DNA of 64,000 bases from Plectonema cf. radiosum LEGE 06105 (GCF_015207665.1 NZ_JADEWL010000011.1:1-64000), one strand, 5' to 3'; counted from the first letter of the stretch, positions 26,976 to 36,709 are shown. The notes: a model not told the origin generated them from the sequence alone. Made by a program: numbers and translations.

Positions 26976-28670
26976 TCAAGGAGTTGTTGAATCCGACTCA
27001 GATTCCGGAGTGGGTTCCACAGTTGGGTTAATTGTTTCGTCTCCGGAAGGAGTTGGTTTGAGTATAGAGGGAACTTTAATTGGTGGTAGACTTAGACCGG
27101 GGGAGTCGGAATTTGGAACGTTGTCATCTGATGGTGTCGGTGTTTCTTCTGTTGGTGTTGGAGTCTCTTCTGTCGGTGTTGGTGTTGGTGTTGGTGTTGG
27201 TGTTGGTAATTCTGGTTCTCTCAATCGGACTCTCAAGATATATTCAGCTTCTTGAATATCTGGCAGATTGTTTAACTCAATAGTATATTTACCAGTAAAA
27301 GGTAACTTCCCTTCATAAAAACTTACCTGTCGGGCAGCATTATCAATTAACTCTTGATTTGGACCTAATACTGATAAAGATACACCATTTTCTTCAACTA
27401 ATATTGCTGTAAAACTTTGTTCTTCTTGACCGTCAAAAGTGTACTGAATAGTTTGATTAGCTTTCAATGTACCTCTGATAGTCGCTGTATTAGAAAGTCC
27501 TAGATTCAAGCGTTTGCTAAAAACAATCGGTTGATTATTAGGTGTTGGTGTCGGTGTGAGAAAAGGAGAAGCAAATGTTTGTGGGGGAGGTGATTGTGTT
27601 TGAGAAAGTAATGCATTGCGAATAGTTCTGACCAAAGCCCAAGAACCCAACCCCGCAAATGCTACTACAAGCGCAGCGATTGCTCCTACAGCCAACGGAT
27701 TATCTACAAGCGAATTTTGTCGTGGTGGTGGAATTACCGGGTCAGGTTGACGACGAGGTGGCTGTACTGGGTCAAGTCTACCACCAACAGCGACCGTCCG
27801 CATTCCCGATAAGTCGGGTTTGGCTGCGGTAGGTTGATTTAAAGAATTGAATGCTTCCAAAACTTCCATTACACTTTGATAACGACCACCAGGTTTGTTG
27901 CTTAACATTCGATTCAAAATTTGAGCAAATCGGGGATTAACACTCACCCAGCGCTGCCAATTCCAACTTAAAAGGTTGTCATCAAATAATTCCGTGGGTT
28001 CCTTCCCAGTCAGTAAAACTATTGCACTTACAGCTAAAGCATACAAATCGCTACTAGGATAAGCTTGACCCGTTTGAATTTGCTCGCTGGGGCAATAACC
28101 TGGTTTCCCAACATAAGTTTCAGGAGTAGTAGATCGCGAGCGCAATCGGGTAGCTAATTCTTTTACCACCCCAAAATCAATTAAAACCGGCAATTTATCA
28201 CTTTCACGCATGATAATATTATCTGGTGAAATATCGCGGTGAATGATTCCCTTACCGTGAATATAATCTAATACTGGCAGTAAAGAACGTATCAACCGCA
28301 ATACTTCAGCTTCCGTAAAAGCACCACCTACAGCTTTACGTTCTGTGAGTAAATCGTAGTAAGTTTTTCCCTCAACGTAATCCTGTACCAAAAATAAGCG
28401 CTGGTCTTGTTCAAACTTTTCGCGAAACTGCGGAATTTGAGGATGTTTAATTTGATACAAAATAGCCGCTTCTCTAGCAAAAAGCTCCTGTGCTTTTTCC
28501 CAAGCAGAGGTTCCTGTAGCATTGGGAATTAACTCTTTAATGGCGCAAAGTTCATTAAAACGTCTTTGGTCTTCCGCTAAATAGGTTCTACCGAATCCCC
28601 CTTGACCCAAAATTTTAATAATTTTATAACGATTTTGTAATACAGTGTCGGCGCTAATTGGTGGTTGCAT
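26976..28670 (-). CDS. Membrane-anchored Ser/Thr protein kinase with PT-rich C-terminus
   Basis: The 564-aa protein has a complete Hanks-type kinase domain (~residues 12-275): glycine loop LGQGGFGRTYLAED, AIKELIPN (catalytic Lys), HRDISPDNIIM and LIDFGVVKEL, plus GKPGYCPSEQ. A membrane helix follows (NPLAVGAIAALVVAFAGLGSWALV, ~330). The outer C-terminal part has a pre-peptidase-like beta domain (TIQYTFDGQEEQSFTAIL), then a PTPTPT/PTEETPTP repeat tail from ~residue 480. It probably senses an envelope signal. Isolated gene; targets unknown. Confidence 0.92.
   Translation of the reverse strand: MQPPISADTVLQNRYKIIKILGQGGFGRTYLAEDQRRFNELCAIKELIPNATGTSAWEKAQELFAREAAILYQIKHPQIPQFREKFEQDQRLFLVQDYVEGKTYYDLLTERKAVGGAFTEAEVLRLIRSLLPVLDYIHGKGIIHRDISPDNIIMRESDKLPVLIDFGVVKELATRLRSRSTTPETYVGKPGYCPSEQIQTGQAYPSSDLYALAVSAIVLLTGKEPTELFDDNLLSWNWQRWVSVNPRFAQILNRMLSNKPGGRYQSVMEVLEAFNSLNQPTAAKPDLSGMRTVAVGGRLDPVQPPRRQPDPVIPPPRQNSLVDNPLAVGAIAALVVAFAGLGSWALVRTIRNALLSQTQSPPPQTFASPFLTPTPTPNNQPIVFSKRLNLGLSNTATIRGTLKANQTIQYTFDGQEEQSFTAILVEENGVSLSVLGPNQELIDNAARQVSFYEGKLPFTGKYTIELNNLPDIQEAEYILRVRLREPELPTPTPTPTPTPTEETPTPTEETPTPSDDNVPNSDSPGLSLPPIKVPSILKPTPSGDETINPTVEPTPESESDSTTP
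27118..27235. repeat. Coding microsatellite in the kinase tail
   Basis: On the plus strand this reads as repeated GGTGTT hexamers with longer GTCGGTGTTTCTTCT units. It encodes the Pro-Thr repeats and is likely to vary in copy number between strains. Confidence 0.75.
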
Positions 28671-29620
28671 AATCGAATGATTTTTATGTCGTTTAAATAG
28701 AGAGTAGGGAATTATAACCTTTAATCTTTAACCATTTTGTCTAATTTCCCAATGGGTCAAAAGATAAATCAGCTACCTTTAAGAAAAAATTAAATTTAAG
28801 GGAATTAGAGGTAAAGATAATCACTTGTTATTTTTAAAATAGAATATAGATGTATATTTTAGACAGACAATATACATTTAGAAGTATTTTTGTCAATTAA
28901 TTCGACTCAAGTTAAGTTGGTATGGGTTCCCTTAAATATTGGCTGTAATGCGAGTATTCATGAAAAATCCTCAAATTTACTTTTGTTGGCAAGTAGTTGT
29001 AAAGAGCTAAATCGACAAGATTGAAAACTGAGTAAAATCGAGCAATTAGGGTATACACGTACTTGTTTGCCATATATTTGTCGGATTTAGAACATTAAAG
29101 CCGATATGCTAGGTTATCAACAAGAGCATTAATATTCTAAAATATTTAATTGGTGTACAATTTAGACGATATAAGTACTTATACTCAAAAATACAAATAG
29201 GTTCAGATATTAATACATTAGTTGAGAATTAAGTGAATTAACCAACCATTAAAAGCCTCATGGGATTTAAAGTTATAAATAATTACGAGTCAGAAAAATA
29301 TAAATTCAAGAAAAATATACTTTAAATGCGATTTTTTGAGTTTTGTAAAATCTGTAAAGATAGGAGGTTAAAGCTCAATTAATATTCATATATAATTTTT
29401 CTTTGCAAAAAAAAAACTATAAATAGGTCTGGTTAAACTAGTTGATATCAGTTAAGCTGACAATGGTTTATTTATCATCGATGAGAAGGAAAATTTATAG
29501 AAATGGATAGTTTGATGGAGGGATGTCTGAGGATATAAATCAAAGTTTTTGCAGAAATAACAATCAATAATGGGTGACTATTTAAGTTCAGTAAGTAAAA
29601 TCTCTAATCATAGGATTGCC
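28671..29620. other. Long gap between divergent kinase and prs genes (about 950 bp), no gene seen
   Basis: AT-rich sequence without a convincing reading frame. It must contain the promoters of both genes. A stretch of nine A near 29407 is followed by AGTTAAGCTGACA about 45 bp later; no defined regulatory site could be assigned. Confidence 0.4.
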
Positions 29621-30637
29621 ATGAATGCACAACAAGGGGCTGCTGTGCTGAGTACTGCCACTTTAAAAATGCAACCAGCAGCAAGCGGACCTACAGATAA
29701 TCATCGTCTGCGACTGTTCTCTGGTTCTGCCAATGTACCATTATCTCAAGAAATTGCCCGTTATTTGGGTATGGACTTGGGACCAATGATTCGTAAAAGA
29801 TTCGCGGATGGCGAACTTTACGTGCAAATACAAGAATCGATTCGGGGCTGCGATGTTTATTTAATTCAGCCCTCTTGTCATCCGGTGAACGACAATTTAA
29901 TGGAATTGTTAGTGATGATTGATGCTTGTCGTCGAGCATCTGCGAGACAGGTGACAGCAGTGATTCCCTACTACGGTTATGCTCGTGCAGATCGGAAAAC
30001 TGCGGGACGAGAATCAATTACAGCCAAACTGGTAGCAAACCTGATTACCCAAGCAGGTGCAAACCGGATTTTGGCGATGGATTTACATTCGGCACAAATA
30101 CAGGGTTATTTCGATATTCCCTTAGATCATGTTTATAGCGTACCAGTAATTCTCGAATATTTGGCGAGTAAAAACTTGTCCGATATTGTGGTTGTTTCCC
30201 CCGATGTGGGTGGTGTCGCCAGAGCTAGGTCATTTGCGAAAAAGCTGAATGATGCACCCTTGGCAATTATCGATAAACGTCGTCAAGCCCATAATGTCGC
30301 TGAAGTCTTGAATGTCATTGGTGACGTTGAGGGCAAAACAGCAATAATCGTAGACGACATGATTGATACTGCTGGAACTATCACTCAGGGAGCGCGTTTA
30401 CTGCGTGAAGAAGGGGCGCGTCAGGTGTATGCTTGTGCGACTCATCCTGTCTTCTCTCCACCCGCAATTGAGAGACTTTCTAGCGGTTTATTTGAAGAAG
30501 TAATTGTGACTAATACAATTCCTTTAGATGAGAGTAAACGCTTTCCTCAATTAGTAACACTTTCAGTTGCTAATCTGATTGGAGAAACTATTTGGCGGAT
30601 TCACGAAGATAGTTCTGTCAGCAGTATGTTCCGTTGA
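29621..30637 (+). CDS. prs: Ribose-phosphate pyrophosphokinase
   Basis: The enzyme makes phosphoribosyl pyrophosphate from ribose-5-phosphate and ATP for nucleotide, His and Trp synthesis. Diagnostic motifs are RFADGELYVQIQESIRG, YYGYARADRK, AMDLHSAQIQGYFDIP, VVSPDVGGVARARSFA and the PRPP-binding VDDMIDTAGTI. The ATG at 29621 is preferred because AGGA lies five bases upstream; an ATG at 29570 would add 17 residues and lacks such a site. The predicted product is 338 aa, normal for cyanobacteria. Confidence 0.94.
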   Translation: MNAQQGAAVLSTATLKMQPAASGPTDNHRLRLFSGSANVPLSQEIARYLGMDLGPMIRKRFADGELYVQIQESIRGCDVYLIQPSCHPVNDNLMELLVMIDACRRASARQVTAVIPYYGYARADRKTAGRESITAKLVANLITQAGANRILAMDLHSAQIQGYFDIPLDHVYSVPVILEYLASKNLSDIVVVSPDVGGVARARSFAKKLNDAPLAIIDKRRQAHNVAEVLNVIGDVEGKTAIIVDDMIDTAGTITQGARLLREEGARQVYACATHPVFSPPAIERLSSGLFEEVIVTNTIPLDESKRFPQLVTLSVANLIGETIWRIHEDSSVSSMFR

Positions 30638-30664
30638 GGAATCAATTTTAAGTGATCAAATATC

Positions 30665-30706
30665 AAGGATGAAGTTAACGGTTGGTAATCTTCATCCTTT
30701 ATTTTT
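30665..30706 (+). terminator. Rho-independent terminator after prs
   Basis: AAGGATGAAG (30665-30674) and CTTCATCCTT (30690-30699) form a perfect 10-bp stem followed by a T-rich tail, 27 bp after the prs stop codon. Confidence 0.85.
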
Positions 30707-30804
30707 TGATTTATTAGGGAAGAGCGAAGAGGGAAAAGTATTTATAATTAAGTTTGTTCTTGAATCTTGACATACCGTACTAGAAGCACGGGGCTTGTAT
30801 CCCA

Positions 30805-30990
30805 TTATTTTTCGGTCAATCTTTGTTTTAATTCGGCTTCTAATTGTTCATCCGTGCTAACTACTACTCTATTGGGTTTTGCTCTAATAATTGAAAGATA
30901 ATGTTGAAATGCATCTTCGTCTTGAGGATGGGATTTTATGTATTCTCGCAATTCTGCCTCGGTTAATTGCTTGTAATCGAAATTACTCAT
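30805..30990 (-). CDS. DUF6887-type small protein
   Basis: The 61-aa acidic helical protein begins FDYKQLTEAELREYIKSHPQ, the pattern of a small cyanobacterial family (recognised as DUF6887 from memory). A charged C-terminal helix follows (EQLEAELKQRLTEK). Its ATG overlaps the stop codon of the upstream small gene in an ATGA quartet (30987-30990), so the two are translationally coupled. A paralogue lies at 31289-31489. Function unknown; the small overlapping pair resembles a toxin-antitoxin layout, which is inference. Confidence 0.75.
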   Translation of the reverse strand: MSNFDYKQLTEAELREYIKSHPQDEDAFQHYLSIIRAKPNRVVVSTDEQLEAELKQRLTEK

Positions 30991-31163
30991 TGTAAAATTA
31001 TTTCTCCATTAGTTAAAATTTCTACTTGGATTGTTTCTCCTATTAGCACCACTATTCTTTGAGTTCTGATGTCAAATCTGGTTAATTCAACGGTTTTAAA
31101 CAGGTTACTTGTTCTTACGCATAATCTATAGAAAGATTTTAATTGTTCCGGAGTTGGTTCCAC
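30987..31163 (-). CDS. DUF6888-type small protein, GTG start
   Basis: A 58-codon reading frame starts at GTG 31163 and reads VEPTPEQLKSFYRLCVRTSN, then IRTQRIVVLIGETIQVEIL and TNGEIILQ. This fits the small cyanobacterial family that usually precedes DUF6887 genes (DUF6888, from memory). It ends in the TGA of an ATGA overlap with the next gene. The coupling and conserved pattern make it a real gene despite its size and GTG start. Confidence 0.72.
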   Translation of the reverse strand: MEPTPEQLKSFYRLCVRTSNLFKTVELTRFDIRTQRIVVLIGETIQVEILTNGEIILQ

Positions 31164-31288
31164 TGGCTTAAACTACTCCTTTACCTTTTATACTAAATGC
31201 CTGTAATCTAGTTTTCTCATTAATTTTGCATAAAATCTCAAAAATTCTGCTTAAAAAAGTGCGTTATTACAAAAATGACTACTTATGT

Positions 31289-31489
31289 TTATTTATCCGC
31301 TATATGTTGTCGAAAAATTTTCTGCAAATAACTCATATCTTCTAATGATTGAGGTGCTGGATAAATCGGACTATTTGGGTTTCTAAATTTATCTAAATAA
31401 AATTCAAAAGCTGTTTTATCATCTCGATTATCCAACATATATTGGCGTAATTCTTCTCTGCTCATTGAGTCAAAATCTGGGGTATTCAC
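31289..31489 (-). CDS. Second DUF6887-type small protein
   Basis: The 66-aa protein (SMSREELRQYMLDNRDDKTAFEFYLDKFRNPN) belongs to the same family as the product of 30805-30990, with the pattern LxxxELRxY...(D/E)AFxxY. Its expected upstream partner is broken (see 31498-31565). It may therefore be an orphan. Confidence 0.7.
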   Translation of the reverse strand: MNTPDFDSMSREELRQYMLDNRDDKTAFEFYLDKFRNPNSPIYPAPQSLEDMSYLQKIFRQHIADK

Positions 31490-31497
31490 TATACAAA

Positions 31498-31565
31498 ACG
31501 ACCTTCACCATTTTCTAAAATTACTTATTCTATTTCTTCACCAGCTAGAAAATAAATTACTTTTG
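31498..31565 (-). pseudogene. Broken DUF6888-type partner gene
   Basis: The minus strand reads RSFDERTKVIYFLAGEEIE, then an in-frame TAA, then VILENGEGRFV and a stop. This matches the C-terminal half of a DUF6888-type protein interrupted by a nonsense codon. The N-terminal half is replaced by the hairpin-bearing repeat that starts about 31570. Confidence 0.6.
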
Positions 31566-31569
31566 TCCT

Positions 31570-31870
31570 TTCATCAAAACTCCTGGGTCTGAAACCCCGT
31601 CTTTGAAAGACGGCTTTTTAAAATGCTGGTTTTTAAATGGATATAATCCCAAGAACCAGCAAACTTGTTTAAGTCCCTTCGCCCAACACAACCAAGATGT
31701 CCTGTCTAACAGCATCTAACCAATTAGATTTACAGATAGTCCGAACTAGGGAAATATTCAGAAGTGTTTGCCGGGTTGCGTCTCAATGGGCTATTCACCG
31801 CTTACGTTGCCCGAATTGGTTCGGACAATCCCCGCACTTTTAGGGCGGGGTTAGTGAACTATCCGAATTA
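31570..31870. repeat. Hairpin-rich relic, possibly of an IS200/IS605-type element
   Basis: The stretch has a perfect CCGTCTTT-G-AAAGACGG hairpin near 31602-31618 at one side and a CCCCGC/GCGGGG hairpin at 31830-31850 at the other, with no transposase frame between. Terminal hairpins of this kind fit a non-autonomous IS200/IS605-like remnant. It interrupts a DUF6888-type gene. The assignment is tentative. Confidence 0.35.
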
Positions 31871-32094
31871 GATTTATAGCTCTATACATACTAGTTATAG
31901 AAGTACTAAGAACAAAACAAGTTTTTAGCTGTTCCGCTGTTGGTAGTCCTACTATATTCATGGTAAATATATCCCGAAAATTTAGCCACTATTTTTATTA
32001 TCCGATACCATTTATAACCTGCAAAGCTTCACAAAAAAGGTGCGTTACGTGCTTACGCACTAACACACCCTACAAGAAAAATAACTCTTAACTC

Positions 32095-33513
32095 CTAAAA
32101 CCGTTTAATAATCGCTTCGGCAAACTCGGAACATTTTAAAGGTTCAACTTTCGGTTCCATTAATCTTGCTAAATCGTAGGTAACTTGTTGATTGGCGATC
32201 GCCTCTCCTAAACCTTTCTTAATTAGGTGTGCGGCTTCTTGCCAACCCATGAATTCCAACATCATGACACCGGATAATATCACAGAACCGGGGTTAATTC
32301 GGTCTAATCCGGCGTGTTTGGGTGCTGTACCATGGGTAGCTTCAAATATCGCTGCATCATCGCCAATATTCGCTCCTGGCCCCATTCCTAAACCCCCAAC
32401 GATGGCGGCAGCAGCATCTGATAAATAATCGCCGTTGAGGTTCATTGTTGCCAAAATTGAATACTCATCAGGACGGGTTTGAATTTGTTGGAAAATACTA
32501 TCGGCAATGCGGTCATTAACCATAATTTTCTCTTTCCATTTACCGTTACCATGAGTTTCCCAAATTGAGTTAAGAACTGTTTCCACTTCCTTGACAATTT
32601 GCTCTTTCTTGTCTTGTGTCAGGGAATCGTAACCGGGGTCAATCATCCGAGCATTTTCTTCGGGAGAAATATCAGATTTATTTTCCTTGTTGCTCAAAAT
32701 CCAAGATTCCCGTTCGGTAACGCATTCGTCACGAAATTCTGAAGTTACTAATTCGTAGCCCCAATCGCGGAAAGCACCCTCGGTATACTTCATAATGTTG
32801 CCTTTATGCACCAAAGTCACCTGCTGTTTTTCCTTGGGCAATTGCAAAGCTTGTTTGATAGCACGACGTACCAAACGTTGGGAACCAGTTTTACTAATAG
32901 GTTTAATCCCAATCCCGGAATCTAGAGGAATTTGTTTTTTACCATGTTCGGGAGTAGCAGGAATCAATTCTTCATTCAACAGCTTAATGAGTTTGTTGGC
33001 AATTTCATCACCTTGTTTCCATTCAATCCCTAAATAAATATCCTCAGTATTTTCCCGATAAACTATCACATCAAGTTTTTCCGGATTTTTGTGAGGAGAA
33101 GGAGTACCGGGGTAGTAACGACAAGGACGTACACAGGCATAAAGTTGAAAAATTTGTCGTAAAGCTACATTTAAAGAACGAATTCCACCACCGATCGGAG
33201 TTGTCAAAGGACCTTTGATAGCAACACCATACTCTTTAATTGCCGTTAAAGTATCTTCGGGTAAATACTGGTAAGTACCGTATAAATCACACGCTTCATC
33301 CCCAGCGTAAACTTTAAACCAGCTAATTTTGCGCTTATCGTTATAAGCTTTAGATACAGCAGCATCCAGCACTTTTTGTGTAGCGGGCCAAATATCAATA
33401 CCCGTACCATCACCGCGAATAAAAGGAATAATGGGGTTATCGGGAACTTGTGGTTCACCGTTCACAAAAGTAATCTTTTCTCCGCTTGTGGGGGGTTTAA
33501 TTTTTTCGTACAT
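32095..33513 (-). CDS. icd: NADP-dependent isocitrate dehydrogenase
   Basis: The 472-aa protein has the Icd motifs [36 protein letters not shown] (substrate loop with the phosphorylatable Ser position), [15 protein letters not shown], and the cofactor region [25 protein letters not shown]. It makes 2-oxoglutarate, the carbon skeleton for ammonium assimilation and the signal sensed by NtcA and PII in cyanobacteria. Length is normal for cyanobacterial Icd. Single gene. Confidence 0.96.
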   Translation of the reverse strand: MYEKIKPPTSGEKITFVNGEPQVPDNPIIPFIRGDGTGIDIWPATQKVLDAAVSKAYNDKRKISWFKVYAGDEACDLYGTYQYLPEDTLTAIKEYGVAIKGPLTTPIGGGIRSLNVALRQIFQLYACVRPCRYYPGTPSPHKNPEKLDVIVYRENTEDIYLGIEWKQGDEIANKLIKLLNEELIPATPEHGKKQIPLDSGIGIKPISKTGSQRLVRRAIKQALQLPKEKQQVTLVHKGNIMKYTEGAFRDWGYELVTSEFRDECVTERESWILSNKENKSDISPEENARMIDPGYDSLTQDKKEQIVKEVETVLNSIWETHGNGKWKEKIMVNDRIADSIFQQIQTRPDEYSILATMNLNGDYLSDAAAAIVGGLGMGPGANIGDDAAIFEATHGTAPKHAGLDRINPGSVILSGVMMLEFMGWQEAAHLIKKGLGEAIANQQVTYDLARLMEPKVEPLKCSEFAEAIIKRF

Positions 33514-34097
33514 GACACATTCCTTTGGGATTAAACAACAAGATTTTTAGCTTAGTCAATTTCTACCTGAAAAGAAAATTTAGAGTTAGAAAGACTAGCA
33601 AATTTTGTTTGATCTTGCTTTTATTAAACTAAGATGCAATTTTTGATGCAATTTTTAAGTTCTGTGTTACTGCAATCATGTAGAGGTGCATTTCTTGAAT
33701 ATACAGCAAAATTGTCAAATAGCTCAACAAAAAGCTAGGCTGGAAAAAAGTTAAGTACTCAGACAAAATTAATTGCATACCAAGATTTTCTTTTCCCTAT
33801 TCCCTCTTAAGAGTTCCCTGTCTCAACGTCCGCGCCAGCGTCTCCTCCCCAGACAGGAGAGATGAACTTAATTTTGTCCAACTACTTATGAGCATAATTT
33901 ATCAGTTCGTGAGAAAATATTTTACTAGAAGGGAAAGATACAGGTAAGCTATAGCAGCAGAATATTTTTTAAAGAGGTGTGATTATCCCTCCTTAAACTG
34001 GCTATCAGTCCAAAACTGTCTTTGCTTTATAAAAATAGCCGTTTCTAACCCTAAAACTTCTTCATTATTAATTGAATTGCGTTTCACGACAAAAAGC
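33514..34097. other. Gap upstream of icd and gun4 (about 580 bp), no gene seen
   Basis: Divergent promoter region for icd and gun4. A mixed repeat stretch containing CAACGTCCGCGCCAGCGTC lies near 33822-33845. No specific site was recognised. Confidence 0.4.
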
Positions 34098-34817
34098 ATG
34101 ACAGACCCAATGATTCAAAACAGTACTAGTAACAGCGATTTCGACTTTCTTCTGAAGCAGTTAATCGCAGGGTCTGAAAAAAAACAGCAGGAATTAGTGG
34201 AAAAACTCGCGATTCCTGGAACAGAAGGATTAAAAGTGCTGATGGAGTTTTTATCGAACCGTCGGGATGTTCCAGCAAATGTAGTAGACGGTAAGGTCTA
34301 TCAAATTCTTTATCAATCGGATTTTACCGAAACTAAAGAATTTTTACAAATTAATTTTCCTCAAGGAATTGTACCGCTGAAATCGGATTGCAATATCGAT
34401 TACACCCAACTGCAAAAATTATTAGCAAACCAAGAGTTTCAAGAAGCCGACCGTTTGACTCTACAAAAAATGTGTGAACTTTCCGGAGAAGAAGCATTAA
34501 AAAGAAAATGGCTATATTTTACCGAAGTAGAAAAATTTCCCATCACCGATTTACAAACAATTAATAATTTGTGGTTAATTCATTCTCAAGGTAAATTTGG
34601 TTTTTCCGTACAGCGGGAAATCTGGTTGGGTTTGAGGAAAAATTGGGAAAATCTTTGGGTAAAAATTGGTTGGAAAAACGGTAACAATTGGACTCGTTAT
34701 CCCAATGAATTTATCTGGAATTTAGATGCACCTAAAGGTCATTTACCTTTGTCAAATCAGTTGCGTGGTGTAAGAGCAATTTCCTCTTTATTGTCTCATC
34801 CGGCTTGGGAAAAATGA
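34098..34817 (+). CDS. gun4: GUN4 tetrapyrrole-binding protein
   Basis: The protein has an all-helical N-terminal half and a GUN4 core from ~residue 95: LQKLLANQEFQEADRLT, FPITDLQTINNLWLIHSQGKFGFSVQ and the C-terminal DAPKGHLPLSNQLRGVRAISSLLSHPAW. GUN4 binds protoporphyrin IX and Mg-protoporphyrin and stimulates Mg-chelatase in chlorophyll synthesis. The ATG at 34098 is chosen over an upstream TTG at 34077. Predicted length 239 aa, close to Synechocystis Gun4. Confidence 0.92.
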   Translation: MTDPMIQNSTSNSDFDFLLKQLIAGSEKKQQELVEKLAIPGTEGLKVLMEFLSNRRDVPANVVDGKVYQILYQSDFTETKEFLQINFPQGIVPLKSDCNIDYTQLQKLLANQEFQEADRLTLQKMCELSGEEALKRKWLYFTEVEKFPITDLQTINNLWLIHSQGKFGFSVQREIWLGLRKNWENLWVKIGWKNGNNWTRYPNEFIWNLDAPKGHLPLSNQLRGVRAISSLLSHPAWEK

Positions 34818-34819
34818 TT

Positions 34820-34858
34820 AAAGGTTAAAGGTTAAAGGTTAAAGGTTAAAGGTTAGAG
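34820..34858. repeat. Heptamer short tandem repeat (GGTTAAA)n
   Basis: About five GGTTAAA heptamers follow the gun4 stop codon directly. The complementary motif recurs at 55901-55940. Confidence 0.85.
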
Positions 34859-35119
34859 GTGTAAGTTGGGGAATATAAGTTTTTCTGGGAATATTTTTAC
34901 GTATTTATTGTCTAGAAAAGCTGTGTTTTGTAAAGTTTATTAGTATTGTTGCTTGAGCAAAATGGTATCAGAAATTAGCAGTTAGGAATGGTAAATATAA
35001 GAATTATAATTAAAATTTGAATTATAGGGCAGTACGCCTAACTGTTAAGTGTTGCCTAGACTTGATAAATTGTTTAAAAATCAAACAGAATTCTTATACA
35101 TTAGTTGGAGAAAAATATC

Positions 35120-35291
35120 ATGATAAATGCAAGTAAGCAAGAATTTTATGTAATTATTGAGCGGGATGAAGATGGATACTATGTTGGGGAAGTTCCGCAA
35201 CTCAAAGCTTGTTATTCGATTCGGAGAAACAATTGATGAGTTGATGGAAAATATTAAAGAAGTTATAGAAATGTGTTTAGAACAGCCATAA
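35120..35291 (+). pseudogene. Frameshifted HicB-like antitoxin
   Basis: From ATG 35120 the frame reads KQEFYVIIERDEDGYYVGEV, then PQLKACYS, the HicB partial-RNase-H fold opening. It then stops at a TGA near 35236. One frame over, the expected continuation FGETIDELMENIKEVIEMCL...EQP runs to TAA at 35291. A single-base insertion around TTCGATTCGG explains this. No HicA partner is seen. Confidence 0.78.
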
Positions 35292-35362
35292 TTTTTTTAT
35301 AAATTTAATTACCCATTACCCATTACCCATTACCAATTACCCATTCCCAATCCAAAATTCAC

Positions 35363-36448
35363 ATGGCAAACGTTACTTTAGAAAGTATCAAGCGTAAATT
35401 TAACAACGTCACGGCTATCGATGACATTACATTCACTATTCCTGATGGTGAGTTTTGGGTTTTGGTAGGTCCTTCCGGATGCGGGAAATCTACTATTTTA
35501 CGGACTATTGCAGGTTTAGAATCTGCTACATCCGGTAAACTTTTTATTGGGGATAAGTTGATGAATAATGTCCCCGCAAGACAGCGAGATGTGGCGATGG
35601 TATTTCAAAATTATGCCCTCTACCCCCATATGAGTGTGGCGGAAAATATCGCTTTTGGGTTAAAAATGCGGAAATTTGACTCGAAATTGATTCGAGAAAG
35701 AGTCGATACTGTAGCGCGATCGCTATCCTTGGAACATCTACTCGATCGTAAACCCAAACAACTCTCCGGGGGACAACAACAACGGGTAGCTTTAGGAAGG
35801 GCGATCGCACGTCAACCCCAGGTATTTTTACTAGATGAACCCTTGTCCAATTTAGACGCGCAATTACGAGATGATACGCGGGCTGAGTTAAAAGAGCTAC
35901 ATCAAAACATTGGTATTACTACGGTATATGTCACCCATGACCAAGTGGAAGCAATGACCTTGGCGGATAAAATTGTAGTGTTGAGTGGGGGACGTATTCA
36001 GCAAATTGGTGAACCACAAAGTATTTACGCTCATCCCATTAATCGAATGGTGGCAACTTTCTTAGGAAATCCACCAATGAATATTATACCGGCGAAGTAT
36101 ACCGCTGCGGGTTTTGATATCAACGGACAAATTTTAACTATTCCCAGTGATTTAAAAGAAAAATTACGTTTACCAGAAGGACAAACTTTTGATTTAGGTA
36201 TTCGTCCAGAAGATATCCAAATTCAGAATGAATCTCAAGGGGAGATTTTACAAGTAGAAGTGAAATTAGTCGAACCATTGGGAAGAGAAACCTTGATTCG
36301 CGTCACCGTACTCGGTACTGGGATAATATTAAACGTGCAAACGAGTGGAAATATCCGTTTTCACGTCGGTGATAAATTGAATTTACAATTAGATTTGCAA
36401 AAATTATTTTTATTTGATTCCGCTACCGGAGATAAGTTGTATCCGTAA
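35363..36448 (+). CDS. Sugar-type ABC transporter ATP-binding protein (UgpC/MalK family)
   Basis: The 361-aa protein has Walker A GPSGCGKST (~residues 36-44), Q-loop MVFQNYALYPHMSV, signature LSGGQQQRVALGRA, Walker B VFLLDEPLSNLD and a C-terminal TOBE-type regulatory region (DLGIRPEDIQI...). This layout is that of ATPases serving sugar or glycerol-phosphate importers. No permease or binding protein is adjacent, so it probably serves complexes encoded elsewhere, as is usual for MsmK-like shared ATPases. Heptamer repeats precede it (about 35311-35350). Confidence 0.93.
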   Translation: MANVTLESIKRKFNNVTAIDDITFTIPDGEFWVLVGPSGCGKSTILRTIAGLESATSGKLFIGDKLMNNVPARQRDVAMVFQNYALYPHMSVAENIAFGLKMRKFDSKLIRERVDTVARSLSLEHLLDRKPKQLSGGQQQRVALGRAIARQPQVFLLDEPLSNLDAQLRDDTRAELKELHQNIGITTVYVTHDQVEAMTLADKIVVLSGGRIQQIGEPQSIYAHPINRMVATFLGNPPMNIIPAKYTAAGFDINGQILTIPSDLKEKLRLPEGQTFDLGIRPEDIQIQNESQGEILQVEVKLVEPLGRETLIRVTVLGTGIILNVQTSGNIRFHVGDKLNLQLDLQKLFLFDSATGDKLYP

Positions 36449-36453
36449 ATTAG

Positions 36454-36477
36454 TTGACAGTTGACAGTTGACAGTTA
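36454..36477. repeat. Heptamer repeat (GTTGACA)n
   Basis: Three GTTGACA copies sit just after the ABC ATPase stop codon. Confidence 0.8.
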
Positions 36478-36601
36478 ATTGAGTTATTGGTAATGGTCGT
36501 ATTCACTTTAACCTTTAACCTTGATATTTGTATTTTACGGACTTGTATTTAATAAGTCCTAAATTTAAGCTTTCTGTATTCAGCTATTAAAAAATACCTT
36601 C

Positions 36602-36626
36602 AACCCGCCTTACTGCGGGTTTTGCT
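36602..36626 (+). terminator. Terminator-like hairpin after the ABC ATPase gene
   Basis: AACCCGC (36602-36608) pairs with GCGGGTT (36615-36621) and TTTTG follows. It lies between two plus-strand genes. Confidence 0.65.
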
Positions 36627-36709
36627 TGTGTAGCCGCGATTTCAATCGCCAGGTGGTGCATATCTAATCATTAATTAATTAATAATACAAAATACTCATA
36701 TTAACTTCC

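Noticed and set aside
27010-27283. Valine- and glycine-rich open frames opposite the kinase tail
   Set aside because: They are the antisense of the Pro-Thr repeat microsatellite.
31690-31860. TnpB C-terminus in the hairpin relic
   Set aside because: No frame gave zinc-finger or DED-type TnpB motifs, so only a non-coding IS-like remnant is proposed.
34820-34858. CRISPR-like regular repeats (also at 9777, 24241, 55899, 57180)
   Set aside because: The units are heptamers in direct tandem with no spacers; they are short tandem repeats, not CRISPR.
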